Positions 38,214-47,133 of a stretch of 64,000 bases of DNA are shown piece after piece. Location of the stretch: NCBI GenBank assembly GCA_963775875.1, contig CAVZKP010000037.1, positions 62,001 to 126,000 of the forward strand, in the 5' to 3' direction. A program made the position numbers and the translations under genes. This DNA is from AP-15 sp963775875 (GTDB lineage: Bacteria > Pseudomonadota > Alphaproteobacteria > ATCC43930 > CGMCC-115725). The notes under the pieces are model-generated. The model had not been told where the DNA came from and ran no database searches. It was given only the letters and a program-made list of their open reading frames with translations. Numbering within the stretch: position 1 is the first letter of the stretch; each line of letters opens with the position of its first letter.

Positions 38214-39233
38214 ATGCGGGTGTATTACGACCGCGACGCGGATGTGAACCTGATCAAATCGAAGAAGGTCGCGGTCATCGGCTATGGCAGCCAGGGCCAC
38301 GCCCACGCCAACAATCTGCGCGACAGCGGGGTCAAGGATGTGGTGGTGGCGTTGCGGCCGGGCTCGGCCTCGGCGCCAAAGGCCGAGACCGCCGGCTTCA
38401 AGATCATGACCAATGCCGAGGCGGCGAAATGGGCCGACATCGTCATGATCCTGGCGCCCGACGAACTGCAGGCGGCGCTCTACAATGGCGAATTGCGCCC
38501 CAACATGCGCCAGGGCACGGCACTTGCCGTCGCCCACGGGCTCAGCATCCATTTCCGGCTGATCGAGCCGCGCCCCGACATGGACGTGTTCATGATCGCG
38601 CCGAAGGGGCCGGGGCACACCGTGCGCTCGGAATATCTGCGCGGCGGCGGCGTTCCCTGTCTGGTTGCGGTCGACCAGAACCCGTCGGGCAATGCGCTCG
38701 AAATCGCGCTCTCCTATGCCTCCGCGATCGGCGGCGGCCGCGCCGGGGTGATCGAAACCACCTTCCGCGAGGAATGCGAGACCGATCTGTTCGGCGAGCA
38801 GTCGGTGCTATGCGGCGGGCTGACCTCGTTGATCCTGGCCGGGTTCGAGACCCTGGTCGAGGCCGGCTATGCCCCCGAGATGGCCTATTTCGAATGCTGT
38901 CACGAGGTCAAACTGATCGTCGACCTGATCTATGAGGGCGGCATCGCCAACATGCGCTACTCGGTGTCCAACACCGCCGAATATGGCGACTATTCGCGCG
39001 GACCGCGGGTCATCGACGAGCATGTGCGCGCCGAGATGAAGAAGATCCTGGCCGAGATCCAATCCGGCCGCTTTGCCCGGGAATGGGTGCTCGAAAATAC
39101 CGCCGGCCAGCCGAGCTTCAAGGCCCTGCGCCGCCGCGCCGCCGAGCACGAGATCGAAAAGGTCGGCGAGAAACTGCGCGCGATGATGCCGTGGATCAGC
39201 GAAAACCGCCTGGTCGACAAGACCAGGAACTGA
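38214..39233 (+). CDS. ilvC: ketol-acid reductoisomerase IlvC (class I)
   Basis: A 339-residue NADPH- and Mg-dependent enzyme converting acetolactate or acetohydroxybutyrate to the dihydroxy acids. The Rossmann motif is VAVIGYGSQGHAHANNLRDS, followed by the phosphate-binding loop ALRPGSAS. The catalytic His/metal region is VAHGLSIHF and APKGPGHTVRSEYLRGGGVP. Acidic metal ligands are in REECETDLFGEQSVLCGG and the domain ends with EHEIEKVGEKLRAMMPW. Length is that of short class I enzymes. AAAGGAG at 38201-38207 gives 6-base spacing to ATG 38214, which I prefer to ATG 38208. Confidence 0.95.
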   Translation: MRVYYDRDADVNLIKSKKVAVIGYGSQGHAHANNLRDSGVKDVVVALRPGSASAPKAETAGFKIMTNAEAAKWADIVMILAPDELQAALYNGELRPNMRQGTALAVAHGLSIHFRLIEPRPDMDVFMIAPKGPGHTVRSEYLRGGGVPCLVAVDQNPSGNALEIALSYASAIGGGRAGVIETTFREECETDLFGEQSVLCGGLTSLILAGFETLVEAGYAPEMAYFECCHEVKLIVDLIYEGGIANMRYSVSNTAEYGDYSRGPRVIDEHVRAEMKKILAEIQSGRFAREWVLENTAGQPSFKALRRRAAEHEIEKVGEKLRAMMPWISENRLVDKTRN

Positions 39234-39284
39234 CCCGTCAGGCTGCGCCGCGGCCCAGCTTTCCCCGGGCGCTCACGCCCCCAA

Positions 39285-39999
39285 TCAATGGCGCGTACCA
39301 GGGGCGGGGGCCGCGGGGCCAGGGATGCATTGCACCAGAGCAGACGCTCTGCGCAGCAGGGCGGCCGAATCTTCCGACCGGAGATTCCCGTCATCCGAAG
39401 ACCAATGCGCGCGATAGCGAATGCGGAACGCATCGATATCCGCGGCCGCGAGGACCACGCCGATGCCCGGCCGGGTGCTGTCGCGCCCGATGACCATGCC
39501 GAGAAGCGAACCATGGTCGTCGATCACCGGTCCGCCGCTGTTGCCGGCGTGCAGCCATGCACGGATCAGGATTACCTGATGCCCGGAGCCCATTTCGCCG
39601 CGAGATAGGAAATTGCCGGTGGTCAGCACCGGCGTTTTGGGCTGGGTCGTCGATATTCCCAGCCCCAGGGTGACAACCCTCTCGCCGACGCGCAGGGTCT
39701 GGCGATATCGCGGCGCGAGGTAGCCCGGCGGCTTGTCGTCGGTCTGCAGCAGCGCGATGTCGGCCGCCGGATCGAGAGCGGCGATTCGGGCATTCTCGTT
39801 GCCGGCCGTCCTCCGCCCAGACCGACACCCCCTGACACTGGGTGATGACATGCGCGCTGGTAACCAGGTATCCGTCAGGCGAAATGAAAAAGCCGGTCCC
39901 GCTTTTGACCTGGTCTTCGTCGCCGGCCGGCGCCAACCGCTGGCCGGCTTGCATCGCGCCGGCGGCAGGCGACAGCACGATCAGCGTCATCGCAGCCAA
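39285..39999 (-). CDS. secreted trypsin-like serine protease, frameshifted; last gene of kinase operon
   Basis: A short S1-type protease, about 237 residues after repair, with a signal-like N-terminus (AAMTLIVLSPAAGAMQA). The triad is His in VTSAHVITQC, Asp in DPAADIALLQTD and Ser in HAGNSGGPVID. No PDZ domain follows. The frame breaks at about 39800-39808; removing one C gives DGRGNENARIAALDPAADI-like sequence leading into the Asp strand. TTG 39999 or ATG 39990 may be the start. It lies 54 bases after the glycine-zipper lipoprotein and closes the operon of FHA-trypsin, PP2C and Ser/Thr kinase genes, so it may be a downstream effector. Confidence 0.8.
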
Positions 40000-40053
40000 G
40001 ACCGCGGGAACTCGGTCAAGCCCGGTCCTGTCCGGCCCTGGCGCCGCCGCGTG

Positions 40054-40623
40054 CTAGCCTTGCCACTTCCCGTCTGAACTTTTGCAAGCCGTTCCGGATC
40101 CGGTATTCGCCGTGCCGTCGGCGTTGAAGCTGACAACCGAATAGGAGCGACACTGTTCTTTAGTAGCTGGATCTGTATAGCTGTTCAACGGCGTGATCTT
40201 GTGACGCTGGCCGGTCGTCGGCGTGACATAATCGACCGATTGATAGGCAACGGACTGGTAGGCGGCGGCCTGCCCCTCCGCCCTCGCCTGTTCGATCGCG
40301 GCCTGTTGCGCTGCGGCCTGTTGCGCGGCCAGGTCCATCGCTCTCTGCACCGCCAGTTGCCGGCATTGCGCATCGGCCTGGGCGCCGGTCAACCCGCCCA
40401 GAAACATGCCGGAGCCGGCGCCGATCAGGGCGCCGCGGCCGCCGCCGATCGCTCCGCCGATGGCAGCGCCAAGCAGCGTGCCAATGACCGCGCCGGTGGC
40501 GGTGTTGTTTTGGGTGCACATTTGGGGCAGTTCGCCGGACGCGGTCAGCGTCGGAGCACACCCCCCGGCCGAGGTTGCGAGGGCGATCACGACCACCAGG
40601 CCGACCGAGCGCTTCATCATCAT
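40054..40623 (-). CDS. glycine-zipper lipoprotein
   Basis: A 189-residue lipoprotein: basic start MMMKRS, hydrophobic core, lipobox SAGGC (Cys about residue 23). A glycine zipper follows (about 45-80; GAVIGTLLGAAIGGAIGGG, then RGALIGAGSGMFLGG), a likely outer-membrane-inserting hairpin. After this comes an Ala/Gln-rich helix and a C-terminal module with two Cys (EQCRSYSV, TACKSSDGKW). GGAG 7 bases upstream supports ATG 40623. Similar proteins are outer-membrane components of unknown function. It sits 37 bases after the kinase gene in the same operon. Confidence 0.8.
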   Translation of the reverse strand: MMMKRSVGLVVVIALATSAGGCAPTLTASGELPQMCTQNNTATGAVIGTLLGAAIGGAIGGGRGALIGAGSGMFLGGLTGAQADAQCRQLAVQRAMDLAAQQAAAQQAAIEQARAEGQAAAYQSVAYQSVDYVTPTTGQRHKITPLNSYTDPATKEQCRSYSVVSFNADGTANTGSGTACKSSDGKWQG

Positions 40624-40660
40624 GTGCTGACTCCCTCTCACATTCTGCTGCTGCCGTTCC

Positions 40661-42451
40661 TCAGCGCCGCAGGGATGCTGGCGGCGTCGCCAGTTCGCGA
40701 TATTCGGCTGGGGCATCCCCCAACGGGCGCACGATTCCGTCGCGCAATGCCAAAGAGGCGAGATCGTTGCCGTCGGCATAGCATTGATAGCGACCGCCGG
40801 GTTTTCGATAGCATTTGACCAGGCCGCGGGACGGCCCGAGAAATTTCAACATGGCATTTCTATGGCGAAGCAATTCCGAGCTTCGATCCTTGGCTTGGTC
40901 GATGATCCCGTAAAGCTCCAGCCAGTTGGCGCCGACCTTGACCGTGCTGGCGCTCTGCACGCCGGTTACTTGGCCCTCTATGTCTGGCTTCGCCGGTAGC
41001 GACGGCTCGAGCGCAGTCGGCGGCGCCTCGGGGGGCGAGACCTCGGGTGGCGGCGTCGGCGGCAGCAGTAGAGCTGGTGAAGGTTTCGCCGGCGCCAGCG
41101 GCGGCTCGCCCGGCAGCGAGGCGGGCGGCGGAAACACCACCGGCACCGGCATCGACGATGGCGAGGGCTGCGGGTTCGCCCGCGGCGCGGGTTCGGGCGC
41201 CGGCTTCGGCGGTTCCGCCACCGCGGTTGCGGGCGGCGCCGGTGCTGAGTAGGGCGCTGGCGCGGGCGAGGTCGGCGCGGGCGGGGTCGGTGCGGGCGCG
41301 GCGTAGGGCATCGGTTTTGGCGGCTCGATCGCCGCCAGGTGGGTTTCAGTCGGCGCTCTCGACCACAGCACGACGTAGCCCAGCCCCAGCGCCAGCGCGA
41401 TGACAACGCCGCCGAGAATGGCGACCGGCAGCCGCATCCCCGCCGGCGGCGCCTTCGGCCGGTTCGGTGCCACCCGGCGCCGGGGAATTTCCGCCTTTGG
41501 CGACCCGCCGACCCCGTCGCCGCCGGCCTCGTCCCAGATCTCGGTGCCGTTATTCGCCGCCTCGGCGATCCGTGTCCGCGGCGCGGCGCCGCGCCAGCTG
41601 GTCGTGGCGAATTGCTGGAGAATGTCGGATGAATCGCCGCGAAACGCGGCGGCGCCAACCGCACGCCCAAATTCTTCGACCGATGCGAAACGATCCTCCG
41701 GTCTCTTGGCCAACGCCCGCAGCACCGCCGCCTCGATCTGAGCATCGAGGCTCTGGACCCGTGCGGCAAGCGGCGGCGGCGGCGTTTCGAGGTGAGCCGT
41801 CATCAGCGCGTGATCGTTCTCGGCGGTGAATGGCGGGCTGCCGGCGATCATCTCGTAGAGCACGACGCCAAGGCTGTAGAGGTCGCTGCGCTCGTCGACA
41901 TCATTGCCCTTGATTTGCTCGGGCGAAGCGTAAAGCAGCGTCGCAAACATCTGGCCGGCGCGGGTCAGCCGTTGCGAGCCGCGCACCCGGGCGATGCCGA
42001 AATCCATGATCTTCAGCAGGCCGCTATCCGCGATCATCAGGTTCGAGGGCTTGATGTCGCGATGGATCACGCCGTTTCGATGGGCATAGGCGAGGCCGGC
42101 GACTGCCTGCGCGACGACGGCCAGGCTTTCGCGCAAGGGCAGCCGGCGCACCCGCGACAGCAGCGCCTCCAATGTCTCGCCGCGCACCAGTTCCATGACC
42201 ATGAAGGGGTTCGGCCCCTCCAGCTGGAACGTATAGAGAATAGTGATGTTCTGGTGATTGAGATTGCCGAGGCTTCGCGCCTCGTTGTGAAAACGGCTGA
42301 GGAAGCTGTGGTCGCGGCTCAACTCGCGCCGCAGCATTTTGATCGCCACATGCCTTCCGAGTTCGGTATCGCGCGCCGCATAGACTTGTCCGATACCGCC
42401 CTCGCCGAGCAGCTCGAGCAATTCGTACGAGCCGATTCGCCGTCCGCTCAC
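40661..42451 (-). CDS. transmembrane Ser/Thr protein kinase with degenerate SNase-like external domain
   Basis: A 596-residue Hanks-type kinase. The kinase domain (about 8-265) is complete: P-loop GEGGIGQVY (16-24), Lys38, Glu57, HRDIKPSN (Asp132), DFG (150-152) and YASPEQ. A single TM helix (341-363) is followed by a very Pro/Ala-rich periplasmic linker (366-488). The C-terminal domain (about 491-585) resembles staphylococcal nuclease: GQVTGVQSASTVKVGANWLE, LYGIIDQ, GLVKCYRKPGGRYQCYADG, NDLASLALRDG. The catalytic DGDT position reads SAST, so it is probably a binding or sensor module. The gene starts in a 4-base overlap with PP2C. The predicted topology is cytoplasmic kinase, periplasmic sensor. 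Confidence 0.88.
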   Translation of the reverse strand: MSGRRIGSYELLELLGEGGIGQVYAARDTELGRHVAIKMLRRELSRDHSFLSRFHNEARSLGNLNHQNITILYTFQLEGPNPFMVMELVRGETLEALLSRVRRLPLRESLAVVAQAVAGLAYAHRNGVIHRDIKPSNLMIADSGLLKIMDFGIARVRGSQRLTRAGQMFATLLYASPEQIKGNDVDERSDLYSLGVVLYEMIAGSPPFTAENDHALMTAHLETPPPPLAARVQSLDAQIEAAVLRALAKRPEDRFASVEEFGRAVGAAAFRGDSSDILQQFATTSWRGAAPRTRIAEAANNGTEIWDEAGGDGVGGSPKAEIPRRRVAPNRPKAPPAGMRLPVAILGGVVIALALGLGYVVLWSRAPTETHLAAIEPPKPMPYAAPAPTPPAPTSPAPAPYSAPAPPATAVAEPPKPAPEPAPRANPQPSPSSMPVPVVFPPPASLPGEPPLAPAKPSPALLLPPTPPPEVSPPEAPPTALEPSLPAKPDIEGQVTGVQSASTVKVGANWLELYGIIDQAKDRSSELLRHRNAMLKFLGPSRGLVKCYRKPGGRYQCYADGNDLASLALRDGIVRPLGDAPAEYRELATPPASLRR

Positions 42452-43305
42452 GGCTCGCCGTTCCCCGGAACCGGCAACGGGCGCGTGGCCAGCGCCTCAG
42501 CCGATCGAGGCGGGTCCGCGCCGAGCACGAAAATACCAACCGAGACATTGTCGGTGCCGCCGGCGGCGAGCGCCGCGTCGATCAGAGCTTCGCAGGCGGG
42601 GCGCGGCGGCAGGCGCGCGACCGTCTCGGCAAGCGTCTGATCATCGATCAGATCGCTCAGGCCGTCGGAGCACAGGATAAAGACATCGGCGGCGCGAAGC
42701 GGCAGGCCCTTGTCCCAGATCGACGGCTGCGGTGATGGTTCGGTGCCGAGGGCGCGCAGGATTACGTGGCGTTGCGGGCTGCGGGCGGCCTCGTCGGCGG
42801 TCAGCGCCCCGTCGCGCACCAGTTCGGCCACCAGCGAATGGTCCTCGCTGATCTGTTGCAATCGGCCGTCGCGCACCAGATAGGCGCGGCTGTCGCCGAT
42901 ATGAGCGAGAAAGGCGGCGCCATCGCGCAATGCCAGAACGGTGCAGGTCGTGCCCATCCCGGCGCAGGCGGCTTCGGCCTGCGCGTGCTCGCGGATGGCT
43001 TCGTTCGCCGCCTTCAGGCACGCCGCCAGGACAGCGGGCGGCGAACCTTCCGAGGCATAATAAAGCCGCAGCACGGTATCGGCGGCAATCCGGCTCGCCA
43101 CCTCGCCGGCGGCATGCCCACCCATGCCGTCGGCAACCAGAGCCAGCATGCCAAAATTGCCGCCGAGCGTACCGTCATCCGGCAGGACAAAGGCGACGAC
43201 ATCTTCATTGATCTCGCGCACGCAACCGAGATGGCTGAGCATCGTGCCGCTCACCGAGAGCGGCGCCGGCGGCGCGGCCGCGTTTCTCGATCGCATTTTG
43301 AACAT
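42448..43305 (-). CDS. PP2C-family (PPM/SpoIIE-type) Ser/Thr protein phosphatase
   Basis: A 285-residue cytoplasmic metal-dependent phosphatase. Motifs in order: GCVREINEDVVAF (motif I), VADGMGGHAAGEVAS (metal Asp), GTTCTVLALRDG, AHIGDSRAYLVRDG, ISEDHSLVAELV, CSDGLSDLIDD and GGTDNVSVGIFV. All metal-binding acidic residues are in place. It should reverse phosphorylation by the kinase whose gene it overlaps (ATGA). The FHA-trypsin gene lies 52 bases upstream. Pairing of kinase and PP2C is typical of bacterial Hanks-kinase switches. Confidence 0.9.
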   Translation of the reverse strand: MFKMRSRNAAAPPAPLSVSGTMLSHLGCVREINEDVVAFVLPDDGTLGGNFGMLALVADGMGGHAAGEVASRIAADTVLRLYYASEGSPPAVLAACLKAANEAIREHAQAEAACAGMGTTCTVLALRDGAAFLAHIGDSRAYLVRDGRLQQISEDHSLVAELVRDGALTADEAARSPQRHVILRALGTEPSPQPSIWDKGLPLRAADVFILCSDGLSDLIDDQTLAETVARLPPRPACEALIDAALAAGGTDNVSVGIFVLGADPPRSAEALATRPLPVPGNGEP

Positions 43306-43357
43306 CGGCCGCGCCCCTGCGCTCGGCTATTATCGCTGTCCGGTTGCGCTGCTCGCC

Positions 43358-45174
43358 TTATTGAAATTTCAGCAGGGCGCGCCCGTATTTGATCGGCACC
43401 GCGTAGGTTACGGTGCCTCGCACATTGCCATAGGTAAACAGGCCGATCACCTTGCCCTGGGCGTTGAACACCGGCCCCCCACTGTTGCCGGGCCCGCTGG
43501 TTACGGTCATCTGATAGACGTCACCCATATTTCCGACGATCGTCGCGCCGCCCACCTGCTGCGGGGCCGACCCGATATTCGAAATGATCCCCGAGATTAC
43601 CGTCGGGTTTGGGATCTCCTCGACATGCTCGTGGGCTTCGCCATTCTCCACCGTGGTAAAGACCTCGGTGTTTTTGGTCGAAAACGCCGGGTAGCCGAGC
43701 ACCATGACCCGCTCGCCTTCCTTGACGTCATCGGCATTGGCAAGCGGCGCGATATTGAGGTCCTGGGTCGCGTCGATCTTTACGAGCGCGACGTCGGCGT
43801 CGGTCGAGGCGCGAACCAGCCGGGCATCGACATCGAGCCGGCTGCCCGGAAACCGCACCTTCAGAATTTCGTTTTTCCCTTCGAAGGTATTGTCGCCCTT
43901 GGCGATGATGCTCGGCTGATCGGCATCGAAAATCGGGCCGCCTTCCTGCGGCTCCCATTTGACATAATTCTTGAACTTATTTTCGCTACTGCTTAGGTCG
44001 AAGACATGCTGTTCGATATATTTGGCATACGCCCGTTGCCCATTTGGCCCCGCGTTAAATCTAGGAATCATTTTGTCCGCATCAAATACAACTCCTTGGC
44101 CCTTTTCATATTCGGCAAACTGATTATAATTGATCATCCACCCTGATGCGACATGTTTGTTGGTCAGGATAAGACCCTGACCACTGATCACAAAGCCGGT
44201 GGCGGAGCCGCTAACTCCAACCTTGTAATTCGAATGCGATTCATCTTCACTGGTCAGCCAGCGATACAATTTACCGTCCGATATTACATAAGCCGGCAAT
44301 AGCCCGACACCAGGCACATAAAACGTCTTATGAAACAGAGGCTTCCCGGTTTCCCGGTCGTAAAGCCGCCATTGCATCGTCACCAGAACGGTCGTACTGC
44401 CGAACTTGTCGATTATATCCTGGGGGCTGAGGCCCATCGCGCTCTTCTGCTGCGCGATTTGCGCGTTCAGCTGTTGATTCTTGATCCGCTCCTGGTCGAT
44501 CTGGGCATTCTGCGCCGCCAGTTTGCTGTTCTCTTCGGAGACGGCGACGCGATTTGTGTAATAGAGCACGCCGGCGACCGCCCCGACCACGGCCAGCACG
44601 CCGGCGAGCGCATAGAGGCCGATCCGGCTCGCCGTCCGCCGTTGATCGGACAACATCCGCATCACCGTGTTGCGGCCGACGGTCGGCCGCTCGGTGGGCC
44701 GGTCGATCGGCGACGTGGCCGATGTCGGGGGGATGTCGGGGCGGCGGATATCGGCGGGTCCGGCGGCGAGACGATGACGCGGGTTGGCGTTCCGGCGATG
44801 GTATTGACGATGCGGGTGCGGCCGACAACGTTGGCGGGCCGTGGGTCGATATCGAAAGCGAAACTCGGCCCGGCGGTGCCGAACTGTATGGTATCGCCCG
44901 GCAACAGCTCGCTCTCGTCGGTGATCCGCTGGCCGTTCAGCAGCGTGCCGTTGGTGCTGCCCAGATCCGCGAGGGTAAAGCTCGCAGGGTCGCCCGCAAC
45001 GACCTTGATGACGGCGTGCCTGCGGCTGACGGCGTCGTCGCGCAGCGCGTCGAACAGCACCGTGACACCCGGTTCCCGGCCGATGGTCAGCTCGGTCAAA
45101 CCGTCGAGCGGCAGATACTCGGTCTGATTTACTTTGGAACCGGAAAGATGGCGGATGACGACACGCGCGGCCAT
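43358..45174 (-). CDS. FHA-domain transmembrane trypsin-like (HtrA-type) protease, frameshifted
   Basis: About 605 residues after repair. A cytoplasmic FHA domain (about 20-110) has the phosphothreonine-binding pattern: LTIGREPG, VSRRHAVIK and LADLGSTNGTLLNGQRI. A proline-rich linker, a TM helix (IGLYALAGVLAVVGAVAGVL) and a coiled coil rich in Gln/Lys follow. The external protease domain has His in LTNKHVASG, Asp in STDADVALVKID and Ser in GPGNSGGPVFN. The frame breaks at 44732-44746 in the linker (one missing C in a C run). So a phospho-dependent cytoplasmic reader is joined to an extracytoplasmic protease. It is the first gene of the operon with PP2C and kinase, and the FHA domain is the obvious reader of the kinase's product. 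Confidence 0.86.
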
Positions 45175-45423
45175 GTTCGTGCCTTCCCTGCGGGTGCGCG
45201 ATCAAAACCGGCCGGTAAACGACCGTTTTCCCGGATACTTCTATCATGAGTTGATGGATTTGGCAAGCAACGCCGACGGCCGCAACGGGTTCGGGCTTTC
45301 TCGAATCGGTCCGCTCGCCGTCGAATATCTGCGCGTTATCCGCTGCTTAACCGGCTAGCCGGGCGGTCCTCATCAAAAATAAACCAATTCGGTGTCCGAT
45401 GCCGGGCGGAGGGCGGTCCGGCG

Positions 45424-47133
45424 ATGCGCATTGCGGTCAAATCCTGCCATTCGCTGCGGACGCTGCTGATCGTCATGATCGCCGCGCCGATCCTGCCGAC
45501 CGTCGGCCTCGGCCCGCTGGTCTTGGCGAGGCTCGGGCCGCGCTGGCACGAATTGGGCGCGGTCGCCGGGATCGCCCTGATCGGGATCGTCCTGCGGGTG
45601 ATCGGCGGCATCGTGGCGCTGGCGGCGGCGGGACGGCTGGTTGCATCGACGCGGGCGCTCGCCCGGGCGGCCCGAGCCCTCGGCGAGGGGGCGGCGCCGT
45701 CCGAAACCCGCTCCGGGGTCGCCGAGATCGACGACGTAATTCGAGCGATCAGCGGCGCGGCTCGATCCCTTCGGCGGCGCTCCGAAGCATATCAGCAGGC
45801 GGAGGCGGCGCGGCGTGACGGCGAAGCCCGCTTGCGCGACTTTGCCGAGACCGGATCGGACTGGTATTGGGAGACCGATCGGGACCATCGCTTCACCTAT
45901 CAATCCGAGCACATCCGGGATTTCGGCCAGGATCCGGCAAGCCGCCTCGGCCGCGCCCGCTGGGAACTCGCATCCGACGCTGGCGGCGAACCGGATAAGT
46001 GGCGCGAGCATCGGGCGGTCCTGGATCGGCGCGAGGCCTTTCGCGGCTTCGTCTATCGGCGCAAGGTCGGCGCCCAGCCGGAGCACATCGTGTCGGTCAG
46101 CGGCAAGCCGATTTTCGATGCTTCGGGGCAATTCCGCGGCTACCGTGGAACCGCGCGCGACATCAGCGAGCAGGTGCGGGCCGAGCGCAACCTGGAGGCG
46201 GCCAAGGCCGAAGCGGAGGCGGCGAGCTTGGCCAAATCGCGATTTCTCGCCAATATGAGCCACGAGCTGCGCACCCCGCTCAATGCGATTCTCGGTTTCT
46301 CCGAGATGCTGGAGCGGGGCACGGCCGGGGCGCTGGACCCTCGCCAGCAGGAATATGTCGGCTATGTCCGGCAGAGCGGGGCGCATTTGCTCGACATCAT
46401 CAACGAGATCCTCGACCTGGCGAAGATCGACGCCGGAAAACTCGAACTCGATGAAGACGCCGGGATCGATGTGCGCCGCCTGACCGATGCCTGTATCGCC
46501 TTGGTCAGAGAGCGCGCGCTCGCCGGAACCTTGAGCCTTTCGGTCGAAATCGACGACGCGGTGCCGCCGCTGGTGGCCGATTCGACCCGGCTCAAGCAGA
46601 TCCTGCTGAATCTGCTCGGCAACGCGGTCAAATTCACCGATCCAGGCGGCGCCGTCGGCCTCGTCGTGCGCCGCGCTGCCGATGGCGGCGTCGAATTCGA
46701 GGTGCGCGATACCGGATTGGGCATGACCCCGGCGGAGGTCGAGATCGCGCTCGAGCCGTTTGGTCAGGTCGATTGCGGCATCGCCCGCCGTCGCGAGGGC
46801 ACCGGGCTCGGGCTGCCGCTGGCGCGGCGGCTGACCGAATTGCATGGCGGCTCGCTGCGGATCGATAGCGAACGGGGGCGCGGCACCAGGATGGTCGTCG
46901 GCCTGCCGGCGACACGGGTATTGGCCGCAGCGCCGCGCATCGCCGGACAGACGGGCGGGTTCGCGCGGAGTTCGCCGCCGCCGCCGGCTAGGCCGCGATC
47001 GATCGCCACCGGACGGCGCGACGGCCGCTCTCTCGCAAACCGATGCGTGTCCTCCATGTCAGCGCCGAACTGTACCCTTGGGTCAAATCGGGAGGATTGG
47101 GCGATGTCGCCGCCGGGCTGCCGCCGGCGCTGA
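45424..47133 (+). CDS. PAS-domain sensor histidine kinase
   Basis: Membrane sensor kinase. Two hydrophobic helices (about 12-36, 44-68) are followed by a HAMP-like linker and a PAS/PAC domain (about 135-255; SDWYWETDRDHRFTYQS, RGYRGTARDISEQ). HisKA follows with FLANMSHELRTPLNAILGFS (His near 280), and HATPase with LLNLLGNAVKFTDPGGA, VRDTGLGMTP and GTGLGLPLARRLTELHGG. No receiver domain or adjacent response regulator is seen. The open frame runs to 47133, overlapping glgA by 91 bases. The last 45 residues look non-coding; a frameshift near 46970 would give a natural stop at 46989-46991. It is divergent from the FHA-trypsin operon. Confidence 0.83.
   Translation: MRIAVKSCHSLRTLLIVMIAAPILPTVGLGPLVLARLGPRWHELGAVAGIALIGIVLRVIGGIVALAAAGRLVASTRALARAARALGEGAAPSETRSGVAEIDDVIRAISGAARSLRRRSEAYQQAEAARRDGEARLRDFAETGSDWYWETDRDHRFTYQSEHIRDFGQDPASRLGRARWELASDAGGEPDKWREHRAVLDRREAFRGFVYRRKVGAQPEHIVSVSGKPIFDASGQFRGYRGTARDISEQVRAERNLEAAKAEAEAASLAKSRFLANMSHELRTPLNAILGFSEMLERGTAGALDPRQQEYVGYVRQSGAHLLDIINEILDLAKIDAGKLELDEDAGIDVRRLTDACIALVRERALAGTLSLSVEIDDAVPPLVADSTRLKQILLNLLGNAVKFTDPGGAVGLVVRRAADGGVEFEVRDTGLGMTPAEVEIALEPFGQVDCGIARRREGTGLGLPLARRLTELHGGSLRIDSERGRGTRMVVGLPATRVLAAAPRIAGQTGGFARSSPPPPARPRSIATGRRDGRSLANRCVSSMSAPNCTLGSNREDWAMSPPGCRRR

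Noticed and set aside
39285..45174. Type VI secretion regulatory module (PpkA/PppA/Fha)
   Set aside because: Kinase, phosphatase and FHA are present, but no Tss structural gene, ClpV, Hcp or VgrG lies in the window, and the FHA protein is a trypsin fusion.
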